From: Archilochus colubris
Lineage: Eukaryota > Chordata > Aves > Apodiformes > Trochilidae
Length of the DNA: 64,000 bases
Assembly (NCBI GenBank): GCA_023079485.1
Contig: CM041084.1
Location: forward strand, 133,578,792-133,642,791
Direction of reading: 5' to 3'
Shown here piece by piece: positions 13,482-26,574 of this stretch (the first letter of the stretch is position 1; each line of letters begins with the position of its first letter). The notes under the pieces are model-generated. The model saw only the letters and a list, made by a program, of their open reading frames with translations. It made no database searches and was not told the DNA's origin. Position numbers and translations under genes: made by a program.

Positions 13482-14440
13482 ATTTCATGGAATCATACAA
13501 TCATAGAATGGTTTGGGTTGGAAGGGAACTTAAGGATTATTCAGTTCCAACCCCTCTTGGGCAGGAATATCTCCCACTAAACCAGGATGCTCAAAGTCCT
13601 GTCAAACTCATTCTTGAACACTTCCAGGGATGAGGCATCCACATCCTCCCTGGGCAACCTTTTCCAGTGTCTCACCACCCTCACAATAAAAAAAAAAAAA
13701 TAAGTCCAGTTTTAAAGTCCTTATACCTTTTCATGTCACTACACACTACATGCCCTTATCAGAAGTTCCTCCCCACGTTTCCTATGGGCCCCTTTCAGGT
13801 ACTGGAAGGCTGCTACTGTGTCTCCCTGGAGCCTTCTATTCTCCAGGCTGTATAATCTCAACATTTTCAGCCTCTCTTCACAGGAGAGGTGCTCCAGTTC
13901 TCTGATCTTCTTCGTGGCCCTCCTTAGGACACACTCCAAGTTGCCCATGGCCTCCTTATGTTGAGGGCTCCAGAACTGGACACAGTACTCGGAGTGAGAG
14001 TAGAGGAGAGGGGGAGAATCATCTCCCTTGACCTTTGGCCATGCTTCTTTTGATGCAGCCCAGAATATGGTTGGCTTTCTGGGGTGCAAGTGAACTTCGC
14101 TGGCTCATGTTGAGCTTCTCAATAACCAGCACCCCCAAGTCCTTCTCCTCAGGGCTACTTATAATCCATTTTTCTCCCACCCTATATTTGTGATTGGGAT
14201 CATGCTATTACAGGTGCAGGACCTTGCACTTGGCCTTATTGAACTTTGTGAGATTGGCATGGACCCACCTCTAAAGTCTGAGTCCCTCTGGATGGCTTTC
14301 GATTCCTCCAGTATGGAAGGAGGAATTGGCGTTGCCAGCAAACTTGGGTTCTGGGTGTGATGAGCATAACCCATGGATCTCCATGGGGGCCACCAGCTGA
14401 CAGGCTGATTCCCCCAGACTAGATAAAAATAAGAGGCAGA
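13482..14440 (-). mobile_element. CR1 LINE, 3' part, antisense and inactive
   Basis: On the plus strand the element opens with ATCATAGAATGGTTTGGGTT and GGAAGGGAACTT, the reverse complement of the CR1 3' terminus, so the element points left. Minus-strand translation across 13,739-14,089 gives the C-terminal part of the CR1 ORF2 reverse transcriptase, including the blocks EYCVQFWSPQHKE, RRATKKIRELEHLS, EERLKMLRLYSLENRRL and FQYLKG. Further right (14,090 to about 14,360) homology continues in a shifted frame, with the CCCCCAAGTCCTTCTCCTC and GTGCAGGACCTTGCACTTGG stretches. The outer (5') limit is fuzzy. Frameshifts, stops and a 13-base A run at 13,688-13,700 make it a dead, 5'-truncated copy. 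Confidence 0.92.
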
Positions 14441-16599
14441 CATTGGAACCAACTTGCTGGAAATTGCCTTTGCCTGCAGCTGCACTCTGGGATAATTTCA
14501 ACTCCAAGCACAGGAATTCAGAAAAATTGTGAAGCCAGAGTGCCTTAGCACCCCAAATTCCAAGTTTAATGATCTATAAAACTATCAGAACAAGTAATAA
14601 CATTTTTGTTTCATCTTTTTATTTTTCAAATATCGAAAAGACAGTGCCCATGTTTGCATAGTGAGCAAAGTGAGATTGTAGCATTTCTGTTTTCATAGTG
14701 GAAGAAGTTTTCCTGGATCTCCCTTTTCTCTGTGCTGTTGATGGGTGCCCTGGGATGCTCTTGTCTTGCAGACCTGCTGTCTCCTTGCTCTCTGCATGCT
14801 CAGTTCCAGTAGATGTCCTGTGAGTCTGCAAAGATAAACCTATTTTTTTATCCCGGGAAAATGGAGAGTAGAAATCAGCTCTGCAATGGGTGTGAAGAAC
14901 TTCTGACTCATACTTAATTTTGATCTAACTTAAAGCTTATTGAGCATAGGAGAATCCTACTGGGTTCCTCTTGGCTTAACTTCAGAATGGTGGTTTAGGA
15001 AGTGAAGTTACATTGCATCCATGAGCACTTAATTTCTTTTCAGTTTTCAGTAATATTCATTGAGTCCTTTCTTCATCAATATGGGGTGATATTCCTAAAA
15101 CAGTAAACTTATCTTTGTTTAAATTATTCTTCTGGATTTGAAATGTAAGACGTTTCAGGAAATTTGTTTTAAATTAGCATTATTGCTAAGTAAAAGATTT
15201 CCCAAGGCAAAAAAAAAGTCTGGCAACTATGTGAGATTTTAATTACAACTGAATCATGGTATGAACAGACAATGAGAAAATACAATCTGCAAAATTTAGT
15301 GCTAAGGTCAGTTTAAATCTTTTTGTTGTTTAGTTTCAGAGGATACTGCAAGTTGTCAAAGAACAACTGAACATCCTTTTCCTTATGAGGAGACTGCTTG
15401 CAAGGCAATGTCAGCAACCACAGACAGCCTTAGTGAAGGAGGCTAAGGGAATGTGGAACCTCTTCGTTTAGATAGAGATTTTTTTTTCAGATAGGGAAAG
15501 CAGAGTATAGAGGAACAGATATATAGGATAGGAACTAGGTGGTCAGGAAACTGATTTCAGACAGGAAACAGAAGCTCATTGATAGCACACAACAGAAGCA
15601 CACTGGAGATAGAACAGGGTGGGAAAACATTGGTGTTCCTGGATGTAGCATTGCTCCCATTTTAACTCTAGATGCAAAAAGGAATTTGCTTTTTGCTTGA
15701 TTTTTGCAGTCTGTGACTGACCACAGCCCAGACAATTCCTGCTGATGATGATCAACTCCACCCCCTTGTCAGCATCACAAGAAGGATGTGTCCAGAACAG
15801 GTTTACCATGGAGGAGGCAACAGGTATGGGCTGAGCTCTGGTTCTGATTTTGTCAGTGGGGTACTGCAATCATGTGTCTGGCATGGATAACATAGATTAA
15901 GGTATTTAAGGTGGCAAATCTTGAGCAGAGCCCGAGTGAAGCATGGCCTCACTGGAACTGTGTGAGCTGCCTGTAAAATGGAGTTCTGAAGTGATTTCAA
16001 ATAGTGCCTGCATTCTAACTCCAGAGAAAATTTGTAACTACTGCTGTTCGTGTCTCACAAGGTGGCTTTTGCTCAGAAGTATTTTGAAGTGCTTTCTGGG
16101 CTGCAGCTGCTAATTCCTGCCAGCAAAATATCTCCTGGTTTGTACTGTGGTGGGAAGATTGTGCAGGAGATGAAAAGGTTACGGATGTAAAGGCCACAAG
16201 TGGCCAGGTCAAAAATTAGGGTGAGAGAAGCATTCTGTCTGCTCCTTTACAAAGATCAAATGTTTCTCTGTAGCCATGGAAATGAAACCAAAAGTCAGAT
16301 TAAAACTTGATCACTAGCATCCCAAGCTAAAAAACACCAAGAAGTCAACATTTTGTTGCACCTCTATAAAATGAGACAGGGGGATGAGTGATTGATGCTG
16401 AGGTCGTGGTTCCTTAGCGTGGCAGAAACAAAAGATCCTTCAAATGAAAGTTAGAGCTTTAATTTTCCAGTAGTCAAAACCAACATTTTGATATCTCAGT
16501 GGAATTTTCTCTTTGTCATTTTGCCCCAAACTGGCAGAAGGAGTTTCCCGATAGAAAAGTTATTAAAATTATCCATGTATCTTTATCACTCACAGATTA

Positions 16600-17060
16600 C
16601 AAAAATTCCAGATTGCAAGATTTAGGAAAAATGCTGTCTTAAATTCAGATATTTACCTCAGTTTTATTTTATAATATTTTTCATATTTATGTATTTTATA
16701 ATTTTGTACTATTTCACAGGCAGTAAAAATGAGTAACATTAATTTACAGGAATTCTTATTGCCAGAAAAATTATAACAGTAAAGTGGATTTGTGTGTCTT
16801 CTAATTCTTGAATTAATAGCTAAGCTTATTTCCTGATTTCTCCCTATAGAAGAGTGTAGAAATTTTTCACAAAATATTTTTTATGAAAATATTGCGTTGC
16901 ATTACAGTGAAACATTTCCTTTAAAAGGTATTTTAATTAAAAATATATTGAAGATGTAAAATTTAATGCAAATGTTAAAATAAATTTTAATCTATATATT
17001 AATTTTTATTTTTGCATATCTTGCTTTATTCAGGTATATTAATGGTAATGTATACTATGC
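16600..17060. other. very AT-rich block
   Basis: Long stretches are made almost only of A and T, for example TTTTATAATATTTTTCATAT-like sequence around 16,660-16,700 and ATTAAAAATATATTGAAG near 16,935. Such DNA can act as a matrix-attachment or late-replicating region. Nothing here proves that. Confidence 0.5.
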
Positions 17061-18419
17061 ACTTGCACTATTCACGTGTCTGGCTGTTTTATTATCAAAC
17101 ACAAGGCCTTTTGTCTCAGGAAGGAAAAAGGGGGTGTTTCAGTGAACATTATATGTGGGCTTAAAGATGGTGTCTTTAAGGACTAAAAATTTAAAATTGT
17201 TCTTCTGTTTCCAAGCCTTCTGCCCTGAGGGCAGGGGCATGTATAGCAGAGGAGTGAAAAGAATCTGATGGAGAAGGCAGGCATGGCAAAAGGCTCCCTT
17301 GAGTCCCTAGATATTCAGCACATGAATCCCTGAAAAGGCCAGGATTTCTGTAGAATTCTTTCTTCCATCACTTTTTGCAGCAAGTAAAGGAGTAAAAGAC
17401 AGAACATGGGAATTTTTATGAATTTTCCCTTATTTTTAGGTTTGTCCTGAAGATTAGTTAGCTAATGAAAGGAAAACAGGTCTAACAGAAAGAAAACTAG
17501 GAAGAGACCACTCCTAACATTGAAAGTAAGACTTGTTTTCTCCTTGTTGGATCTTCAAACCTTTGTTCCTGATTTTGGCTCCATAGGAAATAACCATAAC
17601 AAGGGAAGAAATATATGCATGACTATAATGGGCAGGCAAAAACTGTGCATATCTGGTGTATAAAAAGGATTCTGGATTTTGAGGTCTACTAAATCAGTTC
17701 AGTTTTATTGCAGTATAGGTTTTTTCTTCATGTGTTCAGGAAGAAAGCATATATTGAATATGAAGACCATATCTATAGGAAAATAATGACTTTACTAGTT
17801 AAAGCAAGAAAAGAATGTATTGCCCTGGTAATCCTTTAATTTTCTTATCCAACACAAGTGTATTCCATCTTCCTTCTTTAACAAGACTTCTGAATCAATG
17901 AAAGTCCTAGTAAATTAAGGAGGCCCTTCTGCCTACTTAATAAAGGTTAAGTTATTTTAAAAAGACTAAAAATAATGGAAGTTAACTCAGGAAGACAATG
18001 AAATTCTAGATTTCAAGTATTAAATGACTACTCTCATCCTTGTAAATTGTTCCATAAATAAAGTATATAATCTTAGAAGAGAAATTAATTTGAAACAAAT
18101 TTATAACACTTGCTCTGTAGAAAAGGTTTAATTGTGTTGAGTGAATTTTATTGAATAAATAATATACCCATACTCCTTTACATATAATACATTAATCAGA
18201 GATATCCCTGTATTGAATCTGATGCCAGACAATAATGATGTCTTACATTTTTTTGTTTAAAAAGTAGGATTCTAAACAAAATAATCTGAATTTCTTCATT
18301 GCAGGGTTGGGTTGGATTCTTCTCACTTACTATGTGCAGACATTAAATATTCTCTTTAATACACTGAAAAGAGCTGTAAGAGCTTTCCAGATTTCCCAGC
18401 TTTCAAAAATTCCCAACTC

Positions 18420-18453
18420 TCATTAAGGATGTGCTAAAGCACATCCTTAATGA
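18420..18453. repeat. perfect inverted repeat, 16-bp stem, 2-nt loop
   Basis: TCATTAAGGATGTGCT (18,420-18,435) is followed by AA and then its exact reverse complement (18,438-18,453). No T-run or gene end suggests a terminator, and vertebrate genes do not use them. It may be a cruciform-capable palindrome produced by template switching. Confidence 0.9.
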
Positions 18454-21400
18454 ATAGCCTTGAGTGATTTTTTTGCCACATCAAGATTTTCATAGAAAAA
18501 TGAGTTATTAGGAACTTCAGACAAACTTTTTAGTAATTTATATTTTTTACAATTAACACATGATGTAAATTTGATGCTGAACATCAGTTCTATCCCCTAG
18601 TACCTGGATGTTTTTCATTTGCATCTTGCTTCCTGTTCCTGTAGTAGCTACAGGCAAACCATGGAACTATCAGGTGCTGTATAAGCAGTTCAGGAGAGGT
18701 GTACTGGTTCATGTGGCTTCACAAGTCCCTCAAAAAGATGTTTGAAGAGACCTTCAGTCACTAGCATGAGTGGAGGAAGGCTTCCCTAAGTTCTAAATCC
18801 TCCTAATGACTAGAGAAATGATCTGGAAATATTCCCACACAGGAGTTCCTGGGCAGGGGCAGAGATTTGATAATTTTCATTTAAAAAAAACATCGCCCAC
18901 CAGGCTCCTGAACTTGGGTCCACTGCAGGTGGGAGGTGAGCTGGCCAGGCTTGCTTCCAGTGGTGCTGGGCAGTGGCACATCCATGATCCTCAGAGTGGC
19001 ACAGAGGAGGACATGGGGGAGGAAAGACCTCCTCACCCTTTTGAAATAAGTTTTGTGCCATGCCATGTGGAGCTGTCAGTGGCTTCACAATGGATTTGGT
19101 TGATGGTTTGTACTCAAATATTGCTGCTGTCTGTGTTGGGTTTAACTGGAGGGCAACAGAAAGAAAGTACCTTGGGAAGGATTGTACAAGTAGGAGACAC
19201 ATAAACCTTTCTTCCTGACTCAACTTTGTTATTTTCACAAATGTGGAACACATTTTGTCTGGCATCCCATTTGATTGGTTTACTGCTTTCCCGTCCCATG
19301 TTTGCAGAGGTTTTCCAAACATAGATGTTTCTCTCATCTGGCCTGGCTCTGTCTTCTGCACAGAAACCTCAGTACAGGTGGGTGGAGTCCACGTTCAGGG
19401 CGTTTGGGTGGGCTGTCAAGGGGAACACGATGAACTTTTGGAACAACCTGGGCTGTACTTTCATCCTTGCCCACAGTCTGAGTGTAGAAATCATGGGATT
19501 TGTTTGGGAAATGATGTTAGGCAGCATCAGCTATCAGCCTTTACCCTGGATGCATGCAGCTCACCCATTACGTGATCTGCCCTGGGATGTGGAATATTAC
19601 AGCCCTGTTATGAATTATTCTGTCTGTGTGCTTTGGAAAGTATGCAGCATGGCTCGTTTTCAAGCATCACTTTTGTTATAAAAATCAGTGGCTCCTACAG
19701 TGACCTGAAACCGGTCAGGTAGGGCTTAAGCAAGCAAAGAATTTCACAGATGGCTGATTTGTTACTTCGTTGTGGTGTGTGCAAATTTTTCCCTGCCTCA
19801 AAAAAATATTTCCCCCTTGCGTCCTAGATAAGGCTATTACTAGTTTTTCATATAACCATAATTCCCAGTTTAGGTGGGATGTATTTCAGTCAAAGCAAAC
19901 TGAAAGAACAGAAAAGACCATCATCTCAGACCAGACTTTTTCCAGCCAGAGCCTCCTTATGGTTTTGTCCTTCTAACCACCATGTCAGTTGCCCTTTTCA
20001 AATATGCTTAAGAATCAAGTAGTACTCCCTCTGCCCTTGCCACCTGGTGTATCTGCCAGAAAGGTTGGGACATCTAAATAGGGAATTTTTTTTCTGTGTG
20101 TACTCTGAGACTCAGTGTGTAGACCCTGCCATGCTGTACTCTTCCAGAAACACATTGACTTTACTTGAACGCCTCCCTAATGGCCCAGGAAATGACACTT
20201 TTCCCCAGAAGCAGTTGCCTAACATGCATCATTCTTGGCAGTCTCTGCAAATAAACTTCTTGTAATTGATTTAATAATTTTCAAATAAAAAAATTATGAT
20301 AGCTGTGGACAGCTATAAATAACAGAAATGAAACACATTATTTGCACTGCGCCTTCACATGCACTTGTTTAGCTCTTTTTGCTGTTAAATTAAAACATCT
20401 GTTTCTATGGAAGCAGAGCATTCCATGCAGCAAACACAGCACTGGAAGTGACCCACATATTAAATGACAACATTTGACAAATTCTAGCAGTTGATTACTG
20501 GGGAGGAGTAGACTGTGGTTATAATCAGAGTAAAACCAAAAAAATGTGTACCTTTATAAACCTAGAGCTTAAATGAAACATCTGTACTAAATCATGTTTG
20601 TAGAACAGAACTGTAGCCAACTACCAGAGCATATGATAATGGGGTGTTTTTAACAATCTGTATTTCCATCACCATCCTCAAAATCAGATCCAGACTGTGC
20701 CCACTGGCATGAATTCTGGTGGAAACCAATTGGGATAGTGTCAGACTACAGTGGATGCTGTCAGTTTAGATACAGATATCTGTAAAAAGTTGGTGATTTC
20801 AAATACCTCATGGAAATAATAGGCACAGGTAGACACCCAGGTGAATGTTAGGGTGCTTTGTAGGCCACAGTCTTTTCCAGGGATATTTTAACTGAGGCTT
20901 ACATCCTGGAAAAGGTGGGTATGCTGGAGTGATCGTAGAATCTTATTCTTAAGGAAATGTTAGTCTATAGCAAGAAAGTGGGTATTAAAATTGCAGGAGA
21001 AAGTCAGCTGGTGATGAACCAACAGTGCTCAGGCTGGAAACAGATCCAGGTTTGGAAGATGACTTAAACAGAATTCTTCAGGTTTGTGAAACTGGTATAC
21101 AAAGGTTGGTTAAGTACAATATTCTTGGAGTGATTCCTGTTGCTGTTATGTAGATACAAAACAAAAGAAAACAAATTTAGTCCATCTCTTGCAGATTCAT
21201 TGGCAGCATCTGAACATTAGCTGAATTAATTTAAAAAAATACAACAAATGCTCAAACTCTGTTAGCTCTATGTAGTCAGTACAATCTTTCAAAAACAGAA
21301 AAAAAAAAGAAGACAAATTCACCCCACAACTAGATTGTCAGCTTTAGATGAGCTATAATACAAAAGTTGCTGTCATATTAGGACAACCTGTGGTATCTAA

Positions 21401-22250
21401 ATTTACATTTATGAGCTACCAGTATGCACCTACAATACTATACTAATCAAATAATCTTATTACTTAGAGTTAACCTGGCAGAGCATTATGTCCATGAGAA
21501 GTTAATAGGATTCTTATTTAACAATAAGTTTTCAAAATAACATGCAAGGTGCACAAAGAGGAGGTAGGAGAAAATTTAAATTTAATTTATATTTAAAATA
21601 TAATTCTGTTGGATTTGGCAGATCCAATACTTAGTTTTAAACATTCTATTTAAGTTTGCAGAGAGTGTATGAGAAGCTTAAATACTTAGATCACCACTAC
21701 AGTAGAAATTGTGACTGTTAGCTTACTGACCTGAAGAGTAACAACAAGAAAAGTAGACAAACAGTACAACTGGTGTGCATAAATATATAAGAAATTCTGA
21801 AATAAAGAGCTGAATTACTTTGAGATAAACACAAATGGGGTGTGGAGAAGTTAAAGCTCAAAAGACTTAGAAATACAAAATAATCTTTGGTCTTATATTT
21901 TATTAAAACTTTTTCATAGATTTGTAAAATGTTATTTCCACAGGGGACTATAAGATCATCTGGCCTGATTTGATCTTGTATGAAAGCAATGTCTAGAAAA
22001 TCCTCTGAGAGGGCTCTTCCTCAGTTTATTTGATACTGTATAACTAGTACCATAAAGTGCTATTACACAAAATGAAACACTTTGTCTTATAGGTCTTTAA
22101 TGAGATGATTCTCACAATGTATTTCTTGAATACCCATTTTTATTATGATGTGTATTTCAAAATCCAAAACTTAATTCCCATTATTTTCCTGAGTATCTGT
22201 TCAAGTTGTTTACTTTTGGTATCGTAGCATCTGACAAATAAATTCACTTG

Positions 22251-22296
22251 TTCAGGACCATCATTTTCTGTATTTCAGGACCATCATTTTCTGTAT
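22251..22296. repeat. perfect 23-bp tandem duplication
   Basis: The unit TTCAGGACCATCATTTTCTG followed by TAT occurs twice head to tail with no mismatch (22,251-22,273 and 22,274-22,296). The identity suggests a recent event or assembly slippage. Confidence 0.92.
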
Positions 22297-24173
22297 TCTT
22301 TGGCCTCCTTCAGTGTCAGGCCACCAGTATACATTTCAGTATATTACTTTCTGAGTCATTTATAATGGCACAGATGAACTGTTGTATAAAAAAATAAATA
22401 TCTGAAAAAAAAAAATAACTGAACTTGCCAACATCAGTGTATAGTTTCTTATGCCTAGCCCTTTGGTTTGGAAGATTTTTACAATGGCTGGCTGGCTGAC
22501 TAATGGAAGCTGTCAGCTTAATCTGCCTCATCAGATACACTACTAACTAAAATTCTCCTTATATTTAGGAAGAGTGTTAGTAATTGATGAAATCACTCCA
22601 AATTCTACATACAGACAGTTTCAGGGGGTGTAATACACCACAGTGTGAAGGCCAAAACTCACATGCTGTGCCTCATCACTCATGAACAGAAGAGCTTTAC
22701 ATACCCAGTAAGTAACAGCTAAATTAAATAGAAATGGTATTTTAGACAAGTTAACAGTCTAGATGAATTTCAGGATATCTTTCTTAAAAATATATTAGAC
22801 AGGGTGAGTTACTCTCCTTCTCTCAACAAATGCAGAAGCATCTTAACCACATGATTTTTAGAACTTTCTTGTATTAAATTTACTCCAGCAGAAAAATCTT
22901 GAATTTTGTAAAGTCAGTGAGCATGACCGCTATCATTTTGTAACTCTCTCACATTTTTCTTCACCCATTATGTACCATTATTTAATTATATTCTGCCATT
23001 TGTATGTCATGTAGGAGCTTGCTCGTATGGCATGAGAGTTGAAAGTCTGGCACACATTCTTGACAGCTGGTTTGGAGTGAAGGTTGCAGTGCCTGCTGCA
23101 TCTGGAGACACTGGAAAAGTCCAGTTTTTCTTTAGGGATTACTGGGAAAGATTTACAATATTTAAGTTCTTATTCAGGAAGAGGACTCCATAAGGATCTA
23201 CTCAGGCAGATGTCATTGCAAAATCAAAGCCAAAGACTCCATGTCACGATTTGTGATACAACAAAATAAGTTAAATAAAATCAATCTAAATATTCAGTTA
23301 GAGGAGTTGTGAACATTGCTTATACTATCCTGAAATGGCACCCAAAAGGTACAAATTTTCTGTCTGAATGTATTCTAATTTTTCAGATATGTTTTTGTTT
23401 ATTTACTGTATATCAAAGTAAAGTGGGATCTAGAGTTCAGAGCAGCAGACTTTATGGAAGATGGTAGAAATGCTAGAATGGTAATATTGTCGATCTCAAG
23501 AAATTCAGATGTAATTAATTAAGATGCAATGGGTCTTAAAGATGTGGGGTGGAAGGCCAGGGGGTCGTCAAGCTATTTTTACAACTTGATATGTTAACAT
23601 TTGTGTTCTGGGAAAAGGAGGATCCCAAATTAATGATTTCATGTCCTGTCCAGTCAAAAACTTATTTCACATATTTATGTCATAAAAAACAGTACATCAT
23701 TATAGCTACAAGAAATCTTCAAATTTTAGCACCATATGAAAATAAAATCAATTTTTCTTAATTTCAGAACAAAATAGAAAATCATTTTATACACTTGCAT
23801 GGTTACAAAAATAATGCTGGACACACTCTTCTAAACACTGTAGCATTCAAGGAGTGAGGCAGCTTTGGAACCATAGGCCTACCTTCTGCAACACTCCTGA
23901 GAGCAGTACTTTCCAAATACTTCAGGTTTCTGTTTATCAATCCAGAATACCTCTCCTAAAATAAAAATATCCTGGGTATTTCATAATGCATAAGGAAGTG
24001 ACAGGACTGGCTGGGAAGGTGACTGCTTTAGTTATTGGCATTTTCTTTATTTTTTAGGTATTTTCACCCTTCTGGCTTTTGGAGATGTGATACTTCTAAT
24101 TAACTGGTCATGAATGCTGGATAAGTCTCTGAAGCAAACATTAAACTGTGTGTCATATGCTGGGCTGGCAATT

Positions 24174-24972
24174 AACCAAATGACAGATAATCTCTATTAA
24201 TCCCCCTCCCTGATAAAGAAAGGAGAGAGAATAAGGGAGAGAGACTTATGGGTTGGAAACTGAACACACAAACTACACAACTTTAATGAAAGAGTAATGA
24301 TAAAAAAGAAAACTGTATTAAATATATACAAATATACAGAAAAATGATACCATGCTCTTCCTCCCTTTCCCCCTAGTAGCTCTTACGTCACCACTGAGGC
24401 TGCAGGGCAGCCCTGGGAAAGTCCAGGCTGGACTCCTGGAGTCAGCAGCAGTTGGGAGCTGGAGGCAGGAACACACAGAGTCAGGCTGGCACGGATCAGG
24501 ACCACAGGCAGATGAACGGATGGAATCCTCCCAGGATGCTTAAGCAAACGGGGACAGAGGAAGAAGGGCCGAAGAGAAGAGCAAAGGGTGAAGGCAAACG
24601 GGAAGGGGTTTGACCCTCCTGATCCCTCAAATTTATACTGAGTATGATGTGTATGGGATGGAATACTCTGGTCAATTTTGGTCATTTTTCTTGTTCTCTC
24701 CTCCTTACAGGAGTGTTGTAGGTGTGACCTCTTTACTCCCTCTCTCTTTCCAGAGCACAAGATGTTCCTCAGAACTGAGCAGTGGCCTTGGTTCTGCATA
24801 CCAGTCTCTAGCCCTAACTATAAACACTGAGCATTATCAGTCCTAGAAGCAGACACTGACTGAGAAACTTGCTGTTAATTTCAGCAAGTGCAGCTACTTA
24901 CAAGAGACTTAGCTGAAAGCAAAATTACAAGACAAAAAATCACCTTTATCCTGCTCAAAACCAGGATAGGGG
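24174..24972 (-). mobile_element. endogenous-retrovirus LTR, probably solo
   Basis: Read on the minus strand this has the layout of a common avian ERV LTR. It starts near 24,970 with TCCTGGTTTTGAGCAGGAT. The U3 part carries a GTATTCCATCCCATAC stretch (near 24,650-24,665) followed by ACTCAGTATAAATTTGAGGG, whose TATA box is at 24,631-24,637. An ATTAAA poly(A) signal follows at 24,282-24,287, then a CTCTCTCCC-rich 3' part ending near 24,200. No gag, pol or env coding sequence is visible beside it, so it looks like a solo LTR left by recombination. GGCAATT flanks both sides (24,167-24,173 and 24,972-24,978) and may be or contain the target-site duplication. Canonical TG and CA ends are not intact. 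Class is not assigned. Confidence 0.75.
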
Positions 24973-25550
24973 GCAATTGTGAGCTGAGGATCTCATGTCC
25001 ATGCTATATTCCTCTTCAAAGCTGTGTTGTGCCGCATAACAGCTTGACCGCACTGTACTCTATTATTTAGGCTCAAGATGGAGCATCCCCACCTCTATCC
25101 AGTTCCACAAATCCCCTTTGCAAGAAGAGGAGCTGGCAAGGTGTCAAGTTGTCCTATGTTTGCCAGCACTGGAACATCAGTGAAACTTCACAGAGTCTGG
25201 AAGGAAGAACAGGACATTTGTAAAAGCCAATTAGGGATCAATTTGGAAAGCACTTAGATGCTTTGGTGATTACAGAAAATCGACACCTCTCATCTCCAAG
25301 GAATACCTGGGTCAGGATAGAAAGAGCTGAGCATTTCTTCACTTCTGGTAAAGATGGACTCTGCAAATGTGGTAGGCAAAGGATAAATTGAAGGAGAAAG
25401 AGACAACAGTTTTATATAAAGTTTACACACTTTTGTTTTTAAATTGGTTGGAAACAGAAGTGCTGAGGTACTAACAGGCTGACTCCTGTTCTTACCTCTG
25501 CTGTCAGAGTGGTTCCAAAGAATGTTTATCAATATGGTGATAGGTGCCTT

Positions 25551-25552
25551 AT

Positions 25553-25585
<33 letters not shown>
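25551..25585. repeat. TA-rich microsatellite
   Basis: Interrupted (AT)n tract with AAAT breaks on the left and a cleaner (AT)n core at about 25,568-25,585. Likely length-polymorphic. Confidence 0.9.
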
Positions 25586-26543
25586 AGACAGATGGATCTG
25601 AAACACTGCTCCAGGAAGTTGCTGTTACTCTCTTCTGTAGGGATTTCTTGGCTTTGCCTTAAGACTTTTTTTCTAGAGGGAGAAAACCAAATCAATATTT
25701 GGATTATTTTTTTTCTAGTTTGGATGTGCTCATTTGCTTACTCATGAAACTAAATGACTGAAGCACAATTGAAAAAAATCCTTAGTTCTCATCTGAAATA
25801 TTTTCAGCTGACTCAGTTGCTCTTGTGGTCCTGTGTGTACCAAAATTAAATAAAGTCAACAATTTTAAACACAATTTGAAAGGAACATTTGTGTCTGAAG
25901 CTCATCAGTACATCCCCTTAAGTACTGAGGACTCTACCTGAGTGCTGAGCACTCACCTATCTTAAAGATCTCAGATCTGAATGATCACCCCGAGTCAGCT
26001 CAGGAACCCAGAGTACTTTTGCTGTGTCTGACAATCTTCCACACTGACACCTTTGTCTCTGTTTAAAAAAAAAGGAAAAAAGAAACATACTTCCATAGAG
26101 TACATGTCAGTGTCCTCTGTTTCTAGTCTTTCTGCCAAGGCATGGCTTTTGTCTTAATAAATCAGCAGGACCAGCAGAAGAGCAGAAGAGTGCAGACATC
26201 CAGATCCCCCACATTTACACATATACACACAATGAAATCATCTGTGAAGAACAGTCAGATCTGGACCTAGCAGAGACAACATTGCTCATCTGACTGTTAT
26301 TTTCTAATTTTTCTAAAACACTTTTTTTGTGGTTTCACTCTGTTTTACTTGGTAGTGTCTCCATTAGCCTGACACCAATGATCCCTTGATTATTCATTGC
26401 AGCTTCCAGGAGGCCAGCTGCCACTGCTGCCACTGAGTCATAGGTATTAGACTTTATTAGGCTTGAGTACATGTGATGCTTTGCTTGGCATAGTCATATG
26501 TGTCACAGAAATTAATTTTAAAATATTTTTAGATCATTTAGTG

Positions 26544-26574
26544 ATTCACTCATTTAATTAATTCACTCATTTAA
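26544..26574. repeat. 14-bp direct repeat, period 17
   Basis: ATTCACTCATTTAA is present at 26,544-26,557 and again at 26,561-26,574 with a TTA spacer. A small local duplication. Confidence 0.85.

Larger units (their letters stand above)
14441..24166. other. intergenic DNA, no gene seen
   Basis: No exon or RNA gene was recognised. Features inside are a very AT-rich block at about 16,600-17,060, a perfect 16-bp-stem palindrome at 18,420-18,453, a segment at 18,800-19,690 with overlapping open frames on both strands (132 and 118 codons plus, 183 codons minus) and no recognisable family, and a 23-bp tandem duplication at 22,251-22,296. Confidence 0.55.

Noticed and set aside
13739..14089. 116-codon minus-strand frame as a host gene
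   Set aside because: It is the CR1 reverse-transcriptase C-terminus, part of a dead LINE copy.
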